From the NCBI GenBank assembly GCA_963575745.1, contig CAUYUJ010017860.1, positions 361,188 to 425,187 on the forward strand: 64,000 bases of DNA, given 5' to 3'. How positions within the stretch are numbered: the stretch's first letter is position 1; each line of letters starts with the position of its first letter. A model generated the notes under the pieces. The model did no database searches. It saw only the letters and a list, made by a program, of their open reading frames with translations, and had not been told where the DNA came from. Both the position numbers and the translations under genes were made by a program. Source of the DNA: Prorocentrum cordatum. Taxonomy: Eukaryota > Sar > Dinophyceae > Prorocentrales > Prorocentraceae. Shown here in pieces: positions 33,630-44,394 of this stretch.

Positions 33630-35192
33630 TCACTGCCCGCCGCCGCCGAAATGGGGCACCACGGAGTCGAAGAGGACGCCGCACATGCCGCACACGGGCA
33701 CTGGGTCGGTCTCGCCCTGGCAGGCGACGCCCTTCTGCGGGTCATTGTTCATGCCGCAGTACGTGTCCTGGTCGTGCCTCTCCAGCCGGATGTGGCCGCC
33801 TTCACCCCAGTCGGCGCCCCAACTGTTCTGGATAAGCCAATACTTGTGCCCGTCCTGCTCGCCATATCCGATCGCGGTGACCGCATGGTCGATTACTGCG
33901 TCCTTGCCACAGCCATTAAAGATGCCGGACTCGTAGTTAAACCACGTGTCCGCGGCGACGGACACCGCGACGGGGCCCTTCTCCGCAAGTGCACGGGCCA
34001 GAGGCTCGTACTGGTTTTTCGGGAGCGTCTCCCAACCTGTCATGCCGAAGGCCCCGCCACCCATGGCCGCGGTGTCTGCGCCGTCCAGGAACGAAGTGCC
34101 GCCACCTGCGACGAGAGCTCTCGCCATGTCGGCGGTGGCACTGCCGCCCTGGCACGCGGCGTCCTGGCCCGTGTAGGGCACCTCCGACTCCTCCGCGCAG
34201 CCGTTCTTGAGGACCCACTCCATGCCGAGCTCCGCCGTGGCGCCCTGGCAGCCCCCGTCGCCGCCGCAGTGGCGCGGGTTCGGCGTGCACTCCACGATCT
34301 GCTGCGCCGAGAAGGTCCGCACCTTGCCAGTGTAGATCTGAGCGTGGGCCTCGAGCACCGAGGAGACGGCGATCGCCCAGCAGCTGCCTCATTCGGGAAG
34401 GCTCGGGGGGGACTGGCCCGAGGGGGGGGGGGGGGCACATCGACATGGATGAAGGGGCCCCAGGACACACAAATCAATACACACAAATGAAAGTATCCTC
34501 CATATTTTCCTATATTTTCTGGGTTTCTGTCTTCCCCCACACTTCCCATAGTTTCCCATATTTTCTGAAGAATCGACGATTCATTGTGTCTGTGTTTTTT
34601 CCCCTCCTGAATGGAATCCGCGATACATCGCCGACAGATCGACGGCGAATCCGCACGCTCCTGGGCGGGGTGGGCTCTCGGGATACCCCATCGGCGATGG
34701 AAGCGCGAGATCGCGGGTCGATGCAGCCCCCCTTGGAGCCTCTGCCCGCCCCTGACTTCGCCCCCGTCTGCCGCAGTTCTGCTGGTTCTTGATGCGCTGG
34801 GCCATGGCGAGCTCGCCCCAGACCTTCTCCTTTGGCAGGTCCGCGCCGCGCTGCTGCAGGAAGGCGCTCCGGTGCGGCTGCACGCTGCGGAGGCCGCCCG
34901 CGCCTCCCGGCACCTTGCTGCCGTCCCAGCCGCGCAGGGTCTCGAGCTCCGCGTCGGTCCAGTCCCACAGCTTGTTCACCCCGGCCGTCCAGAGCCGGCC
35001 CTCCTGCGCGTTGTGGCGCTCGGCGCCCGCCAGGCGCTCCTCGTAGAGCCCCCGGCGCATCACGTACTCGTCCGTGCCGGCCTCGTAGGCGCGCCCGTGC
35101 GCCTCCAGGAAGTCGTCGAACGACACGAGTCCGGCGCGGGAGCCGCTGACGAGGGCGGCGGCGGCAAAGGCCTTGCTCATTGCGGCGGGCAT
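33630..35192 (-). CDS. Papain-family (C1A) cysteine protease with I29 propeptide
   Basis: Cathepsin-type endopeptidase, probably vacuolar or secreted. Two exons: 35192-34772 and 34387-33630, with a 384-nt intron. Joined in frame they give 392 residues from the ATG at 35192 (388 from 35180). The N-terminal Ala-rich stretch (MSKAFAAAALVSGS) may be a signal peptide. The inhibitor propeptide follows (FDDFLEAHGRAYEAG through VNKLWDWTDAEL). The mature enzyme shows the Gln of the oxyanion hole and catalytic Cys in NQQNCG/SCWA, split by the intron, catalytic His in VIDHAVTAIGYG and catalytic Asn in IQNSWGADWGEGG. The C-terminus has an extra CGMC motif. No stop or frameshift was seen. A serine carboxypeptidase lies about 1 kb upstream on the same strand. 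Confidence 0.92.
34388..34771 (-). other. GC-AG intron of the cysteine protease, flanked by GGCAG repeats
   Basis: GGCAG occurs at both exon borders, so the cut that gives GC-AG ends restores GSCWA exactly. Without splicing a TGA precedes GSCWA. The interior contains a poly-C/G run near 34423-34435 but no obvious long inverted repeat. Confidence 0.85.
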
Positions 35193-35814
35193 TGCCGAGG
35201 AACAGTACGCGGGGGGGGGGGGAAATGTTGGTCTTCGTTGGGCGCGGGGCGCGGCGGGGCCTGAGCGGAGCGGCGTCTTGAGCCAAAGCAGCAAGGGGGG
35301 GGGAGGGACAGGGGCACGGCATGCGTCTTGCGCCGCGAGGGTGCTGCAGGGTGGGGCCGACGCACCCGGAACGGCGCTGGCCTCGGAGCTGAAGCGCTGC
35401 TGCGCCACGGAGCGCGGCAGCGCGGGGGAGAGAGAGGGATGAGGGAGGGAGAGGGCAGGGGAGGAGGGGAGGGAGAGGGCAGGAGAGGGAGGAAGGGAGA
35501 GGGAGGGAGAGGGCAGGAGAGGGAGAGAGAGGACAGGAGAGGGCAGGAGCACACCGAGCGAGGCCAGCGATGGAGCAGGGGAGCGAGCGCACGAGCCTGC
35601 CGCCGCCCCGAGCGCGACCCGACTGGGGCGGCAGGCGCGCTGCGCCGCGCCAGGGGCCTCCGGGAAGGCAGGAGCGGGCGCGTGAGGCGCGAGGGCACGG
35701 AGGGGTGAAGCCGACGCGGGAGGTGGGGGGAGGCAGGAGGAACACGACGGACTGATTTGGGGGAGGCAGGAGGAGGAACACGATGGACTGACTTTGGGGG
35801 AGGGGGTAGGAGAA
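35193..35814. other. Spacer upstream of the cysteine protease
   Basis: Contains a poly-G run at 35210-35221 and GGGAGGGAGA-type purine repeats at about 35420-35540. The promoter or trans-splice acceptor could not be placed. Confidence 0.4.
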
Positions 35815-35863
35815 AGGAGGAGGAGGAGGAGGAGGAGGAGGAGGAGGAGGAGGAGGAGGTGAG
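35815..35863. repeat. GGA microsatellite
   Basis: A pure GGA array of about 45 bases between the two protease genes. Confidence 0.95.
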
Positions 35864-36172
35864 AGCAGGTGGAGGGGGGGAGAGGAGGGAGGAATAGAAA
35901 GAGGAGGTGGAGGGGGGGGATAGTTGGAGGCAGAAGGGCGGAGGTGCAGGAGGGGCCCGGGTCCTCGTCGTGGCAACTTGTTCACCACTTGGAGCCTCGA
36001 GGTCTGGACTCTCTCCCTGGAGCAGTTCTCTTATCCTGAGCTGCTCCTGGACAGCCCCTGGGACGCGCATGTGCCCCCCAAGAGGCAGAACATGCAACGA
36101 AACCTTCCACGGGCTCTTTCTTCACGACGCGAGGCGGTCGGGGCGGGAGGGAGCAGGGAGACGCGCCACCAG

Positions 36173-39100
36173 TCACGTGAAGACCTCGGCGGCCTCGGCG
36201 GCACTCGACGCGCCGCGCAGAAACTGCCGGATCATGTGCAGCGCCTCGCGGCCATAGTCGCGGTTGCCGCCGCCGTCGTCGCTATTGCCGTCACCACCTG
36301 CGCTGCCGTCGCCGTTGTCGGCCCGCCGACGTCGTCCTCGCCGTCGCCGTCGCCTTCGCCGTCGTCGGCGCCGCCGTCGTCGTCTTCGCCTTCGCCATCG
36401 TCGCCGCCGCCGTCGCCTTCGCCGTCGCCGTCGTCGTCGTCGTCGCTGCCGTCGCCCGTCGCCTTCACGTCGCCGTCGCCGTCACGCGGGTCAGCGCCTC
36501 GCGGGGCTTGTACCGCGGGGCCATGTGGCCCGCGTCCCGCAGCGTGGCGTAGGTGAAGGAGGAGGTGCCTTTCGGCAGCCACCGACTCCCAGACCTCCAG
36601 TGCGAGGCGGGGATTTCCACATGGCGCCTGGGGGGCCGATCTCCGAGGACCCCAGGGGGCGGTGGACATAGATATCATGTTTGGGCCCCAGGGGGCCAGA
36701 ACCTAAAAATATCCACCGCCTCCGGAGGTCTAGGCAGACTGGTTCCCCAAGCGATGGTTATGTATAAACTCCTGCCTCGGAAAAAGCGCCTTGGAAACAC
36801 AAGGCGGAGATTGTGAGCGCCTGCTTGAAGGTCTGGAAACCATTTTCGGACGCCAAGGCCGTCAAAAAAACAGTCCAAGACTTCCCAAAAGAAAGGGTCT
36901 GGAGGTCCGTGGTCTGCCGTGATCGATTCGCCATCCTCCTCAGACCCCCCGCGCCTGTAAGCGTAGGTCGGGCGTGTCCTCCTACAGGCGGATTCTGGAG
37001 GACAAATCGAACATGTTGAACACATGCTCCCAAATGCTCCAAAATAGTAGAACCGTCGTCCCGAGACTGTTGATTGTTTTGTTGTCTGAAAATTCCTCCT
37101 GTAGAGGGACACGCCCGACTTGACTTTAAGACCATCGGGATGGCACACATTTTCTGAGTGCTCGCCCACGTTGGCCCTCGATCTCTCGATCGCGGCCTGC
37201 GCGTGCCAGCCTTGCCCCGTCGTGTGAGATACAGTCGGGGCGCTGACCTAAGGAACCCTACATTGGGAACGAGGCCCCTTTTTTCCATGACTTAAACTTC
37301 GATTTCCCATCGAAAACCTACGGAAAACAGGAAGCAACCTGTGAAACAATTAAGGAACACGGAGCCCCTCCCAAACGAGAAGGGTTCCTTCTTCAGGGCC
37401 CCGACTGTACGATGCTCCCAGAGTGCGCCCTGCGTCCGCCTGGGCCGCCTGCAGCAGTGCTGCGGGAGTGGCCGACCACGTCGGCGCGTGGAGACGTGCC
37501 AGGAGCCGGCGGCGCAGAGCCTGTCGTTCGACGGGCGCGCTCGGCCCCACCCCACCTTCTGCGTCTTCCCCGCCCACGGTCCTCGTGCATTCCGGCGGCG
37601 CGGGCACTGGCGTTGCCCGGTCGGCGGGTGCGTGCATGCCGCCTCGGCGGCCCAGCTTTCCCCCGCCATCTGCGTGCGGTGGGGTCAGCGTTTTCCCCCC
37701 GCTGCGCCCGTCTGCGCCGCGCGGCGTCTCTCCTCCGCCCCCTCTCCCGCCCCCCCGGGCTTCTCCATCCTCTGCCGCCTGCGTTGCCTGCTGGTCGGTG
37801 CCGCTGCCTTGCCGTTGCCGGCGCTCCGGTCCCGTGGCTCGCCCCGCCTCCGCTCGGCGTGCTCCCCGCGCGGATCGGGCCCCCCGTGGAGCTCCAGCGA
37901 ACTGCGGCCCCCACGGGGCGTTCGCGCACCACCCCCGCTTGGCTTCGGGATGCCACCCACGTGCATCGCGCGCAAGAATGGGCCCCGCACACGGCCCCCG
38001 GCGAACGCATACAGTCGGGGCGCTGACCTAAGGAACCCTAAATAAGGAGCGAGGCCCCTCTTCTCCAGAAGTTGAACTTCGATTTCCCTTCGAAGACCTA
38101 AGGAAAACATGGGGCAAACTGTGAAACAATTAAGGAACACGGAGCCCCTACCCAACGAAAAGAGTTCCTTCTTCAGCGCCCCGACTGTAATCGCCGCCGT
38201 CCCATTTGGATTTCCGCGTGCAGCGTTCCATGCGCCCCCGCGGGAACCCATGCCGACGATGGGACAGGGAATCCCTGGATCCCCGCGCATGGACAAAACC
38301 AGCACGCCAGGTCTGAGGGGTGAACAGCCATGCGCATCCTCCTCACGCCACTAAGCAACCAATGCAAACAAACAACACATAAAAAACGAATAAACTGAAA
38401 ACCGAGGACAGGAGGGAAACCAAAAGGTACCGATACCGCTACTCCCCGAATTTCTCTCGGGGGACGTTCTGACCAGAATTTCGAGGCGAATCCAGCGGTG
38501 GCGACGAGGGCCACCAAGGAAGCCCCAAGAGGGGGAACACGAGGGAAGGGCAGCAGTATCGGCACCTTTCCCTCCTCTGAGATCGGGGGGCTGCCCTCCT
38601 TTGCATAGGGGAGGTCCCTTTGGCCGTCCCCAGGGCCCCCTCTGGCCCTTTCTAGCAATCCGCGAGCAAGCACGGCTTGGCACACGTGCGGCGCGCGAGG
38701 AGACCCAGCGCGGAACGTCACCGAGTACACGTGCTGGCGCTCCCGAAGAAGCGGACAGCATCGTGCGGGCGATGTGTATACGACGCCACAGAGATATACA
38801 CAGGCGCCCTCCAGCGAATTTTGCATGCACCTCCCTGTGCGTAAAGTCGCTGGCTCTCAGTGGTGATTGATACACCGCCGCCCTCCCCTTGAGCCCAGGA
38901 ACAATCCAGTGGAGGGTGCCTGTGTGACTATGTTTTGTGGCGGGGTTCAGCAGCAGAGGATGGCCTAAACCATCGGGTGGACGATGTTCAGCAGCAGATG
39001 AGATGGCCGAAATTGACAGCCTTTGCTGTTGGGCGCACTGACCGTCCGATCCTTTAGATTGACAAACCAAAAGGCGTTGACAATCTTAGGGATACGGCCT

Positions 39101-42100
39101 CAGAAACGGAGGGAATCCTTGAGACTGGCATCGAGGCGAGTCGATGCCAAAAATAGGGATAGGGATATGTCGCCGCGCCGTTTGTCCTCGACGCGCCCGA
39201 GTGGACGACGCTGCGTCACTTGTCCTCGACGGCAAACCCACGGCAAACCCTGCGTCCCGCGCCTCAAGAAGACGAAGCCCGCACTGCGGCAAACCCCACG
39301 GCAAGCCCACCGCCTCCCGAGGCGGCGCTCGCCCTGTTGCCCGCGGCGCCCTCCCCGAGACGCAGGGCCGCGTTTCGGAACAAACGGCGCGGCGATACAT
39401 TTCGGATTCCCGAGGCCCTGAACCCAAACATTGTTTCTCCACATGCTTTACTTCCGCCGCCTTCCGCCGAGCTTCCGCCGGCTTCCGCCGGCGGAGGCGG
39501 CCTCGTTTTACTTCCTCCCACCTTCCGCCGACCCCTTCCGCCGCGGAAGAGATGACAAGTCCGCCTCTCCTCGAGCACGAGGCCCTTTCTGGAACGCCCC
39601 AAATGTTCCAGGCCAATACCAAACGCCGCTCGCCACCGAGCGGGCCACGCCCGCCCCGACACCGACAGCGCGCGCGGCCAACCCCGCCGCGAGAACGGCT
39701 GCCCGCCCTCGCCCCCGCTCGCTCCAATGCTCCTAGACAGGATCGACCCAGACAGTGATTTCCGTTTTTTTCTGTTGCGCTTTCCCTCGGGCTGCCTTCG
39801 ATCCGCCCTTTCGCTGCAAAGCGACATCGAAACGATTAACTGCCAACGAAGTCGCCAAAACGCCGTGAAGGTCGAGACCCAGCTCGCCCTGGGCCAGCAC
39901 GCCGTGTGCACAGCACTGCGAACATCTGTGCGACGTCCACCTCACGGAAGTGTCCGGAAGTCCGAGCGGACTTCTCGGATCGGCGCTTGGCCCCCTTCCC
40001 CTGATGCGCGAGGGGCGCGCCAGGGGCGGCGCCAGAGGCTCCCCGCCCAGGGGGGGGGGGGGCCAACCCCGACCCGAGAACTCCGCGCGGACCTCGGGAA
40101 AAACCTGGTGTCTACTTCTTCGACGCGCGTGCATCGCGCTCGCGCCCTGGCCAACCACATCATTGGGGGCCTCCCAGCTGGGATCCGAGCAGATGGGGTC
40201 GGAGGGTCGCGCCGCATCGCCGATGCGTCGGCGATGCACCGGCGATGCGGCTCGATGTGGGGACCGATCTTTTCTACGCCGACGGCACCGATGAATCGCC
40301 GACGTCCCCAGTGCAGCGCCGATGCGTCGGCGATGCGACGCGATCCTCCGACCCCAACTCCTCGGACCCCACCTGGGGAGACCACACGGTACCGATACCG
40401 CTGCTCCCGGACCTGTGGCTTGAGAGGGGAAGGTGCGGAGAGGGGGGAGGGGGAGGAGGAGGAGAAGGAGGAGGAGGAGGAGGAGGAGGAGGAGGAGGAG
40501 GATGAGGAGGAGGACGAGGAGGAGGAGGAGGAGCAGGAGGAGGGATCTCGAGGCGCCTCCAGCGGTGGCGACGAGGGCCCCCCATGGAGGCCCAGAGAGG
40601 GGAGAGCGAGGAGAGGGTATAGAGGCGTGGGCACCGCCTCCCTCCTCCGAGCAGTCTCTGCAGAGGCCTCGCGTCGTGTGCCGCCCGCTTCAGGTCGGGC
40701 CTGTCCCCCTACAGGGGGATTTTCGACGAAAAATAAAACATACCCCGAAAATACCCCAAACAGATTTTTGTTTAAAGAAAAAATGCCCCAAAAATAATCC
40801 CCAGATTATGTTTGGACTATTTTTAAAGCATTTTTGGGGTATTGTTTATTTTTCGTCGAAAATCCCCCTGTAAGGGGACAGGCCCGACTTCACGCCAGCT
40901 TCCCTGCCGCCCACGGGGCCTTCCGGGCCGCCCGCGTCGTAGCGCACCCGGTACCCCGCGGGGGGCCCGCCGCCCGGGAGCGCCCAGGGCCGCCAGGGCT
41001 CCAGCACGGGGAGGCCCAGGCTCTCGATCCAGCGCTGGGTACCTCGCGCGGCGGCGGGCAGGCGCACACCGCCGAGACGTCTCGCTGCACCGACCTTGTG
41101 CAGGCGTGCTGCAGCGGACGCTTGCGCGGATTTCTGCAAAAGCGGAGCCCCGACACGGCGAGCGAAAACCGACGTGAATTTCACACGGATTGTTGGCAGT
41201 CGTCATTCCCGACAAGAAAAATCCGTACGAAATTCACTTCGAAATCCGAAACGAAATTCTCCAGGACAATCCGGGCCCATCCACTTCTTTTCCGAACGGA
41301 ATCCGCTCTGCGATGTTGGCGCCATGAGACGTTGAATGAAGACGGGTGGTAAGGACGCCAGACTCTTGGAGGCCGAAAATGGGCTTTGTTGGGCGACGGG
41401 CGACCCGTGAAACGGCAAAGCACGGGCCGCAGATGCAAGGAGACAAGACCACCCTGGATGAAGGCGCGCGTCCTCACTCGGCGCGTTGACTGTGTCCATG
41501 CCCTCGCGGTCTGGAATCCGAGGCAGCCCAGACCCACACGGAGGGTTTTAGAAACGTGGCGGCATCGGCACCGGGCCCGCCGTGCCCCGGGGCGGTCAAC
41601 CTTGGGATGACAAGCTGGCCCCCAGGAAGGAGCCAAGATCCCCACGGGCCCACGTCGAGAAACATAGGCACGGCGTCGGGGGTCTGGGCAACAAGGCGCG
41701 ATTCCATGGATGAGCGATCCCAAGGATGCGCTCCGCGCCGGGCACCCGCGCACGGCCGTCCTGTATCCGTGGTGTCGCGGCCAAGGATTCCAGACCGCGG
41801 CGCCGCTGATACGGACCCAGTCGAGGCCGACTGGAGAGAGGACACGCGCGAGAGAACTCAGGACCCTTCCGAGGGCCACGCTACCATGTAGGAGCGCAGG
41901 AGGGAGGGGTCGCGAAGCACAGGACACAAGAGCACCCTCGATCTGGCAAGGTCGACCTACCAATCGACACCGACTGCATGTTGCCTTAGGTCGGGCCTGT
42001 CCCCCTACATGGGGATTTTGGACCAAAAAAATACGCCCAAAATGCTCCAAAAATGCTCAAGAGAGCCAGAAGATGGTCCCCAGACAATGTTTTGACTATT

Positions 42101-42702
42101 TATGAACTTTCCCCCTGTAGAGGGACAGGCCCGACTTAAATTTTGCCCGCCCAAGAGGAGTGCCCACGTGCGGCACGCAGGGGTCCGCGTCGCCGCCGCC
42201 CGGCGGCGCGCTCGAGGGAGGGGCAGGGCGGGGATCGGAGAGCAGACAGCTGCAGCGGCATAGCACCTGTTGCGGGACGCACGAGGACCTACCGGTACGA
42301 TCTGTCCTCCTCGGGGGCCCTGCCTCCGACAAAGACTCGTTCTGGTCCGACACGCGCTGCGGGCGGCTCGGATCGTAGGACCGTCCTGCACCATGTCCTG
42401 TCCTGAGCGTCGTGGCCAGAAAGCGTCCGCTTCGGAGCTTGTGCTATCAGATTCCTCTGCGCGAGCGCGTCGCCCTGGGGGGGGGGGTGGGGCGACGCAC
42501 GCATAATATGAGCATGTTGGGGTGACACCCGTGTTGGAGGTCGGCGCGGTCTTCTTGGGTCCAGCGCCGAACCGAGACATCCGCGCGCACCTCCGACACA
42601 GTTATCTTGGTTTGCATGCAGCCGTCTGCGATCTGAGAAGAGGGCAGCCAACTCAGAGGGCACGCAAGCTTCTAACAACCGTCCTGCCCCCCCACCCACA
42701 CA

Positions 42703-42742
<40 letters not shown>

Positions 42743-42995
42743 AACACATAAACACACACACGCACATTTTCAGGCATCTTCTGAAAAAGGGCTCGGAGGA
42801 GGCGGGCGGGCCTCTGGGAGGCAAATGGGGCCCTTTCTCTCCCCCCGCCCCGCCCCCCTCTTGCGCGCCGCCGTTGCTGTACTGGAGGATGTGGAGGCGG
42901 GGGGCCAGCCTCTCCCTGTACGCCTCCAGCAGGCTGAACGCCGAGAAGTTGTACTGCAGTGCGGTGTGGAAGTCGAAGCGCGGCTTCCCGACCAC
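36173..42995 (-). CDS. Serine carboxypeptidase (S10 family), 3' part only
   Basis: Four minus-strand exons were recognised. 42995 to about 42872 reads HTALQYNFSAFSLLEAYRER and LAPRLHILQYSN, the segment before the catalytic Asp in S10 enzymes. 41042 to about 40895 reads TQRWIESLGLPVLEPWRPW then GYRVRYDAGG. About 36594-36498 reads LPKGTSSFTYATLRDAGHMA with the catalytic His at 36527-36525. 36244-36173 reads ALHMIRQFLRGASS and ends EVFT with a stop. The last intron (36245-36497) is GC-AG and flanked by GCGAGGCGCTG repeats. The exon bearing the catalytic Asp was not found between 42872 and 41042, and the N-terminal half with the catalytic Ser was not seen; it may lie beyond the gap at 44234. The gene may be intact but incompletely seen, or a relic. 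Family knowledge: these are secreted or vacuolar exopeptidases. Confidence 0.7.
36245..36497 (-). other. GC-AG intron of the carboxypeptidase made of GTCGTC repeats
   Basis: An 11-bp direct repeat, GCGAGGCGCTG, spans both splice sites. The interior on the plus strand is an impure GTCGCCGTC-type tract. Removal restores phase 0 between KPRE and ALHMIRQF. Confidence 0.8.
36600..36800. repeat. GGCGGTGGACAT-type inverted dispersed repeat
   Basis: GGCGGTGGACAT at about 36658-36669 and the inverted ATATCCACCGCC near 36710-36721 enclose a GGGCCCCAGGGGGCC core. Related sequences occur at 10735-10840, 22090-22180 and 22485-22830. It lies in the carboxypeptidase intron. Confidence 0.6.
36967..37122. 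mobile_element. Miniature inverted-repeat element, family B
   Basis: The ends are AGGTCGGGCGTGTCCTCCTA and the inverse of AAGTCGGGCGTGTCCCTCTA, spanning about 156 bp. The interior is AT-richer and noncoding. It is located in the long carboxypeptidase intron. Confidence 0.8.
37230..37409 (+). mobile_element. 180-bp miniature inverted-repeat element, family A, copy 2
   Basis: Starts TACAGTCGGGGCGCTGA and ends with a near-exact inverse (one mismatch). Same length and orientation as the copies at 9793 and 38010. Confidence 0.92.
38010..38189 (+). mobile_element. 180-bp miniature inverted-repeat element, family A, copy 3
   Basis: Terminal 17-mers TACAGTCGGGGCGCTGA are perfectly inverted, and TA flanks the inner CAGTCGGGG ends. 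It lies 600 bases from copy 2 in direct orientation, so the pair with the sequence between them could also have moved or duplicated together. Confidence 0.92.
38424..38575. mobile_element. Small inverted-repeat element with GGTACCGATACCGCT end
   Basis: The left end GGTACCGATACCGCTACTCC is matched in inverse by GGGCAGCAGTATCGGCACC near 38549-38567. A relative begins at about 40389 with GGTACCGATACCGCTGCTCC and shares CCAGCGGTGGCGACGAGGGCC, but carries a GGA array in its middle. Confidence 0.55.
39445..39545. repeat. CTTCCGCCG short minisatellite
   Basis: Repeats of 9-10 bases such as CTTCCGCCGG, in a GC-rich spacer (38190-40180) that otherwise shows no recognisable gene. Confidence 0.7.
40187..40376. 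mobile_element. Inverted-repeat element with ATCGCCGATGCGTCGGCGAT arms
   Basis: The left arm begins GGGATCCGAGCAGATGGGGT and continues GGTCGGAGGGTCGCGCCGCA. The right arm is its inverse with about 85-90 percent match by eye over some 55 bases. A diverged relative lies at about 11720-11830. Confidence 0.65.
40440..40548. repeat. GGA microsatellite
   Basis: A GGA/GAG array of about 105 bases inside a relative of the 38424 element. Confidence 0.95.
40691..40891. mobile_element. Miniature inverted-repeat element, family B, with arms of about 60 bp
   Basis: The ends AGGTCGGGCCTGTCCCCCTA and the inverse of AAGTCGGGCCTGTCCCCTTA continue into long arms including GGGGGATTTTCGACG and AAAATA. On the minus strand the element begins within a few bases of the end of the carboxypeptidase exon at 41042-40895, so it forms the start of that intron. 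Confidence 0.88.
41490..41850. repeat. Inverted repeat GCGGTCTGGAATCC
   Basis: GCGGTCTGGAATCC at about 41508-41521 is exactly inverted at about 41785-41798, with looser similarity outside. It lies within the carboxypeptidase intron. The overlapping 289-codon minus-strand open frame is unrecognised and not called. Confidence 0.55.
41990..42136. mobile_element. Miniature inverted-repeat element, family B
   Basis: The ends AGGTCGGGCCTGTCCCCCTA and the inverse of AAGTCGGGCCTGTCCCTCTA bound about 147 bp. It lies within the carboxypeptidase intron. Confidence 0.85.
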
Positions 42996-43245
42996 CTGGC
43001 CGCTCTCCGAAATCCGCGGGACGCACAGAGACACACTAATACTGCGCGTCGCTCCCGGGAGGCGCCCGTCCGACCCGCACAGGTGGTACATACCCGTCCT
43101 GCAGCCTATAGCTTCCCGAGCGGCGGGGCCAGGAAGCGCCCGCCACGACGCACGCACTATCAGATTTCTCGGTGCGCGCGTCGCCCCTGGAAAGGGGGGG
43201 GGGGGGCGACGCACACGCAGTACCAGCATGTTGGGGTGGCGCCGA
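42440..43245. repeat. Pair of direct repeats around the carboxypeptidase exon
   Basis: A segment of about 85 bases containing CTATCAGATT, a run of 10-12 G, GCGACGCAC and AGCATGTTGGGGTG occurs at 42446-42522 and again at 43158-43238 in the same orientation. A CA microsatellite lies at 42701-42740. Confidence 0.7.
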
Positions 43246-43629
43246 ATCCAGAAACCACCAAGCACGCCGTCCCTTCGCAGGGCCCCTTCCACCTCACGCC
43301 GGCCTCCGCCACGCCTTCCTCCCGCAGAGAGCCGCCCCCCCATCCACGCTGCCGCTGCTGCCCGCACGGAGGAAGCGCATGCGCCAGGCGGCGGCATCCG
43401 AACACTGCCCCCGCGAACCAGCTGATTTTTGAAGGGGCCCCAGAACACACAAATTCGCCGGCCCAACGGGCCAGAGGCGTGCTAAGATCTCCGGTAACTG
43501 GTTAACAATTGTATTGTACTAGTTCGCGCGCGCGGGGCGGCCCCTGGGGGTCCCCCGGCGAAAAGTACCCCGCCCGCCGCCTGGCAAGGTCCCGCCCGGT
43601 TCAACTCAGAGATGGTTTTCCTTCTGGGT

Positions 43630-44233
43630 GCGGCCTCTCAGGCCGCCCTGAGCGCGCCAAGAGTGCCCCAAGAGGCCCCCAAGACTGCCCAAGAGGCCCC
43701 CGAGACGCCCAAAGAGCGCTCGAAGACGCCGAAGATGACCCCAAGACGGCCCAAAAGGCCCCCAAGACAGCCCAAGAGGCCTCCAAGACGCCCCAAGAGC
43801 CTTCCAAGAGGCCTCCGAAGAGAGCCCCAAGAGGCCAAAATCGTTGATTTTCATTGGTTTTTTTCGATGTTTTTTGTGTTCTGGCTTTTTCGGCTTCCGG
43901 ACGCTCCAAGACGGCCCAAGAGGCCCCCAAGACCGCTCCAAGACGGCCCACGAAGCTCCCAAGACGGCGCCGAAACGACCCAAGAGAGCCCTCAAGACGG
44001 CCCAAGTGCCGCCCAAGACGGACAAGAGGCCCCAAGACGGGCCCAAGAGGGACTCAGGAGGGATACCGAGAACTCAAAAATGGAGCCCTCCGTCCCAGGA
44101 GGCGCCCAGGAGGCCCCAAAAAGGCCCCAAGAGGCCCCCAAGAGGCCCCCAAGACGCCCCAAGAGGCCCAAAAGAGGCCCAAAAGAGGCCCCAAGAGGCC
44201 CCAAAACGGCCCCCAAGAGGCCCCAAAACTCGG
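43630..44233. repeat. CCCAAGAGGCCC-type degenerate minisatellite up to the gap
   Basis: The unit is similar to that at 13660-14460. All three plus frames remain open and encode Pro/Lys/Arg/Gln-rich strings. A T-rich interruption lies at 43848-43890. Confidence 0.8.
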
Positions 44234-44333
44234 NNNNNNNNNNNNNNNNNNNNNNNNNNNNNNNNNNNNNNNNNNNNNNNNNNNNNNNNNNNNNNNNNNN
44301 NNNNNNNNNNNNNNNNNNNNNNNNNNNNNNNNN
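44234..44333. other. Assembly gap of 100 N
   Basis: Exactly 100 unknown bases, so probably a placeholder of arbitrary length. It lies between a minisatellite and a TCC tract, both hard to assemble. Reading frames crossing it have no meaning. Confidence 1.
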
Positions 44334-44394
44334 CCTCCCCCATCCCCCATCTCCTCCTCCTCCTCCGCCTCCTCCTCCTCCTGCTCCTCCCCGC
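44334..44394. repeat. TCC tract at the 5' junction of the truncated retroelement
   Basis: CTCCTCC-type sequence with GCC and TGC interruptions between the gap and the first retroelement codons. Confidence 0.85.

Noticed and set aside
33258-34490. 410-codon plus-strand frame
   Set aside because: Antisense to the cysteine protease exon 2 and entered from a GGA array.
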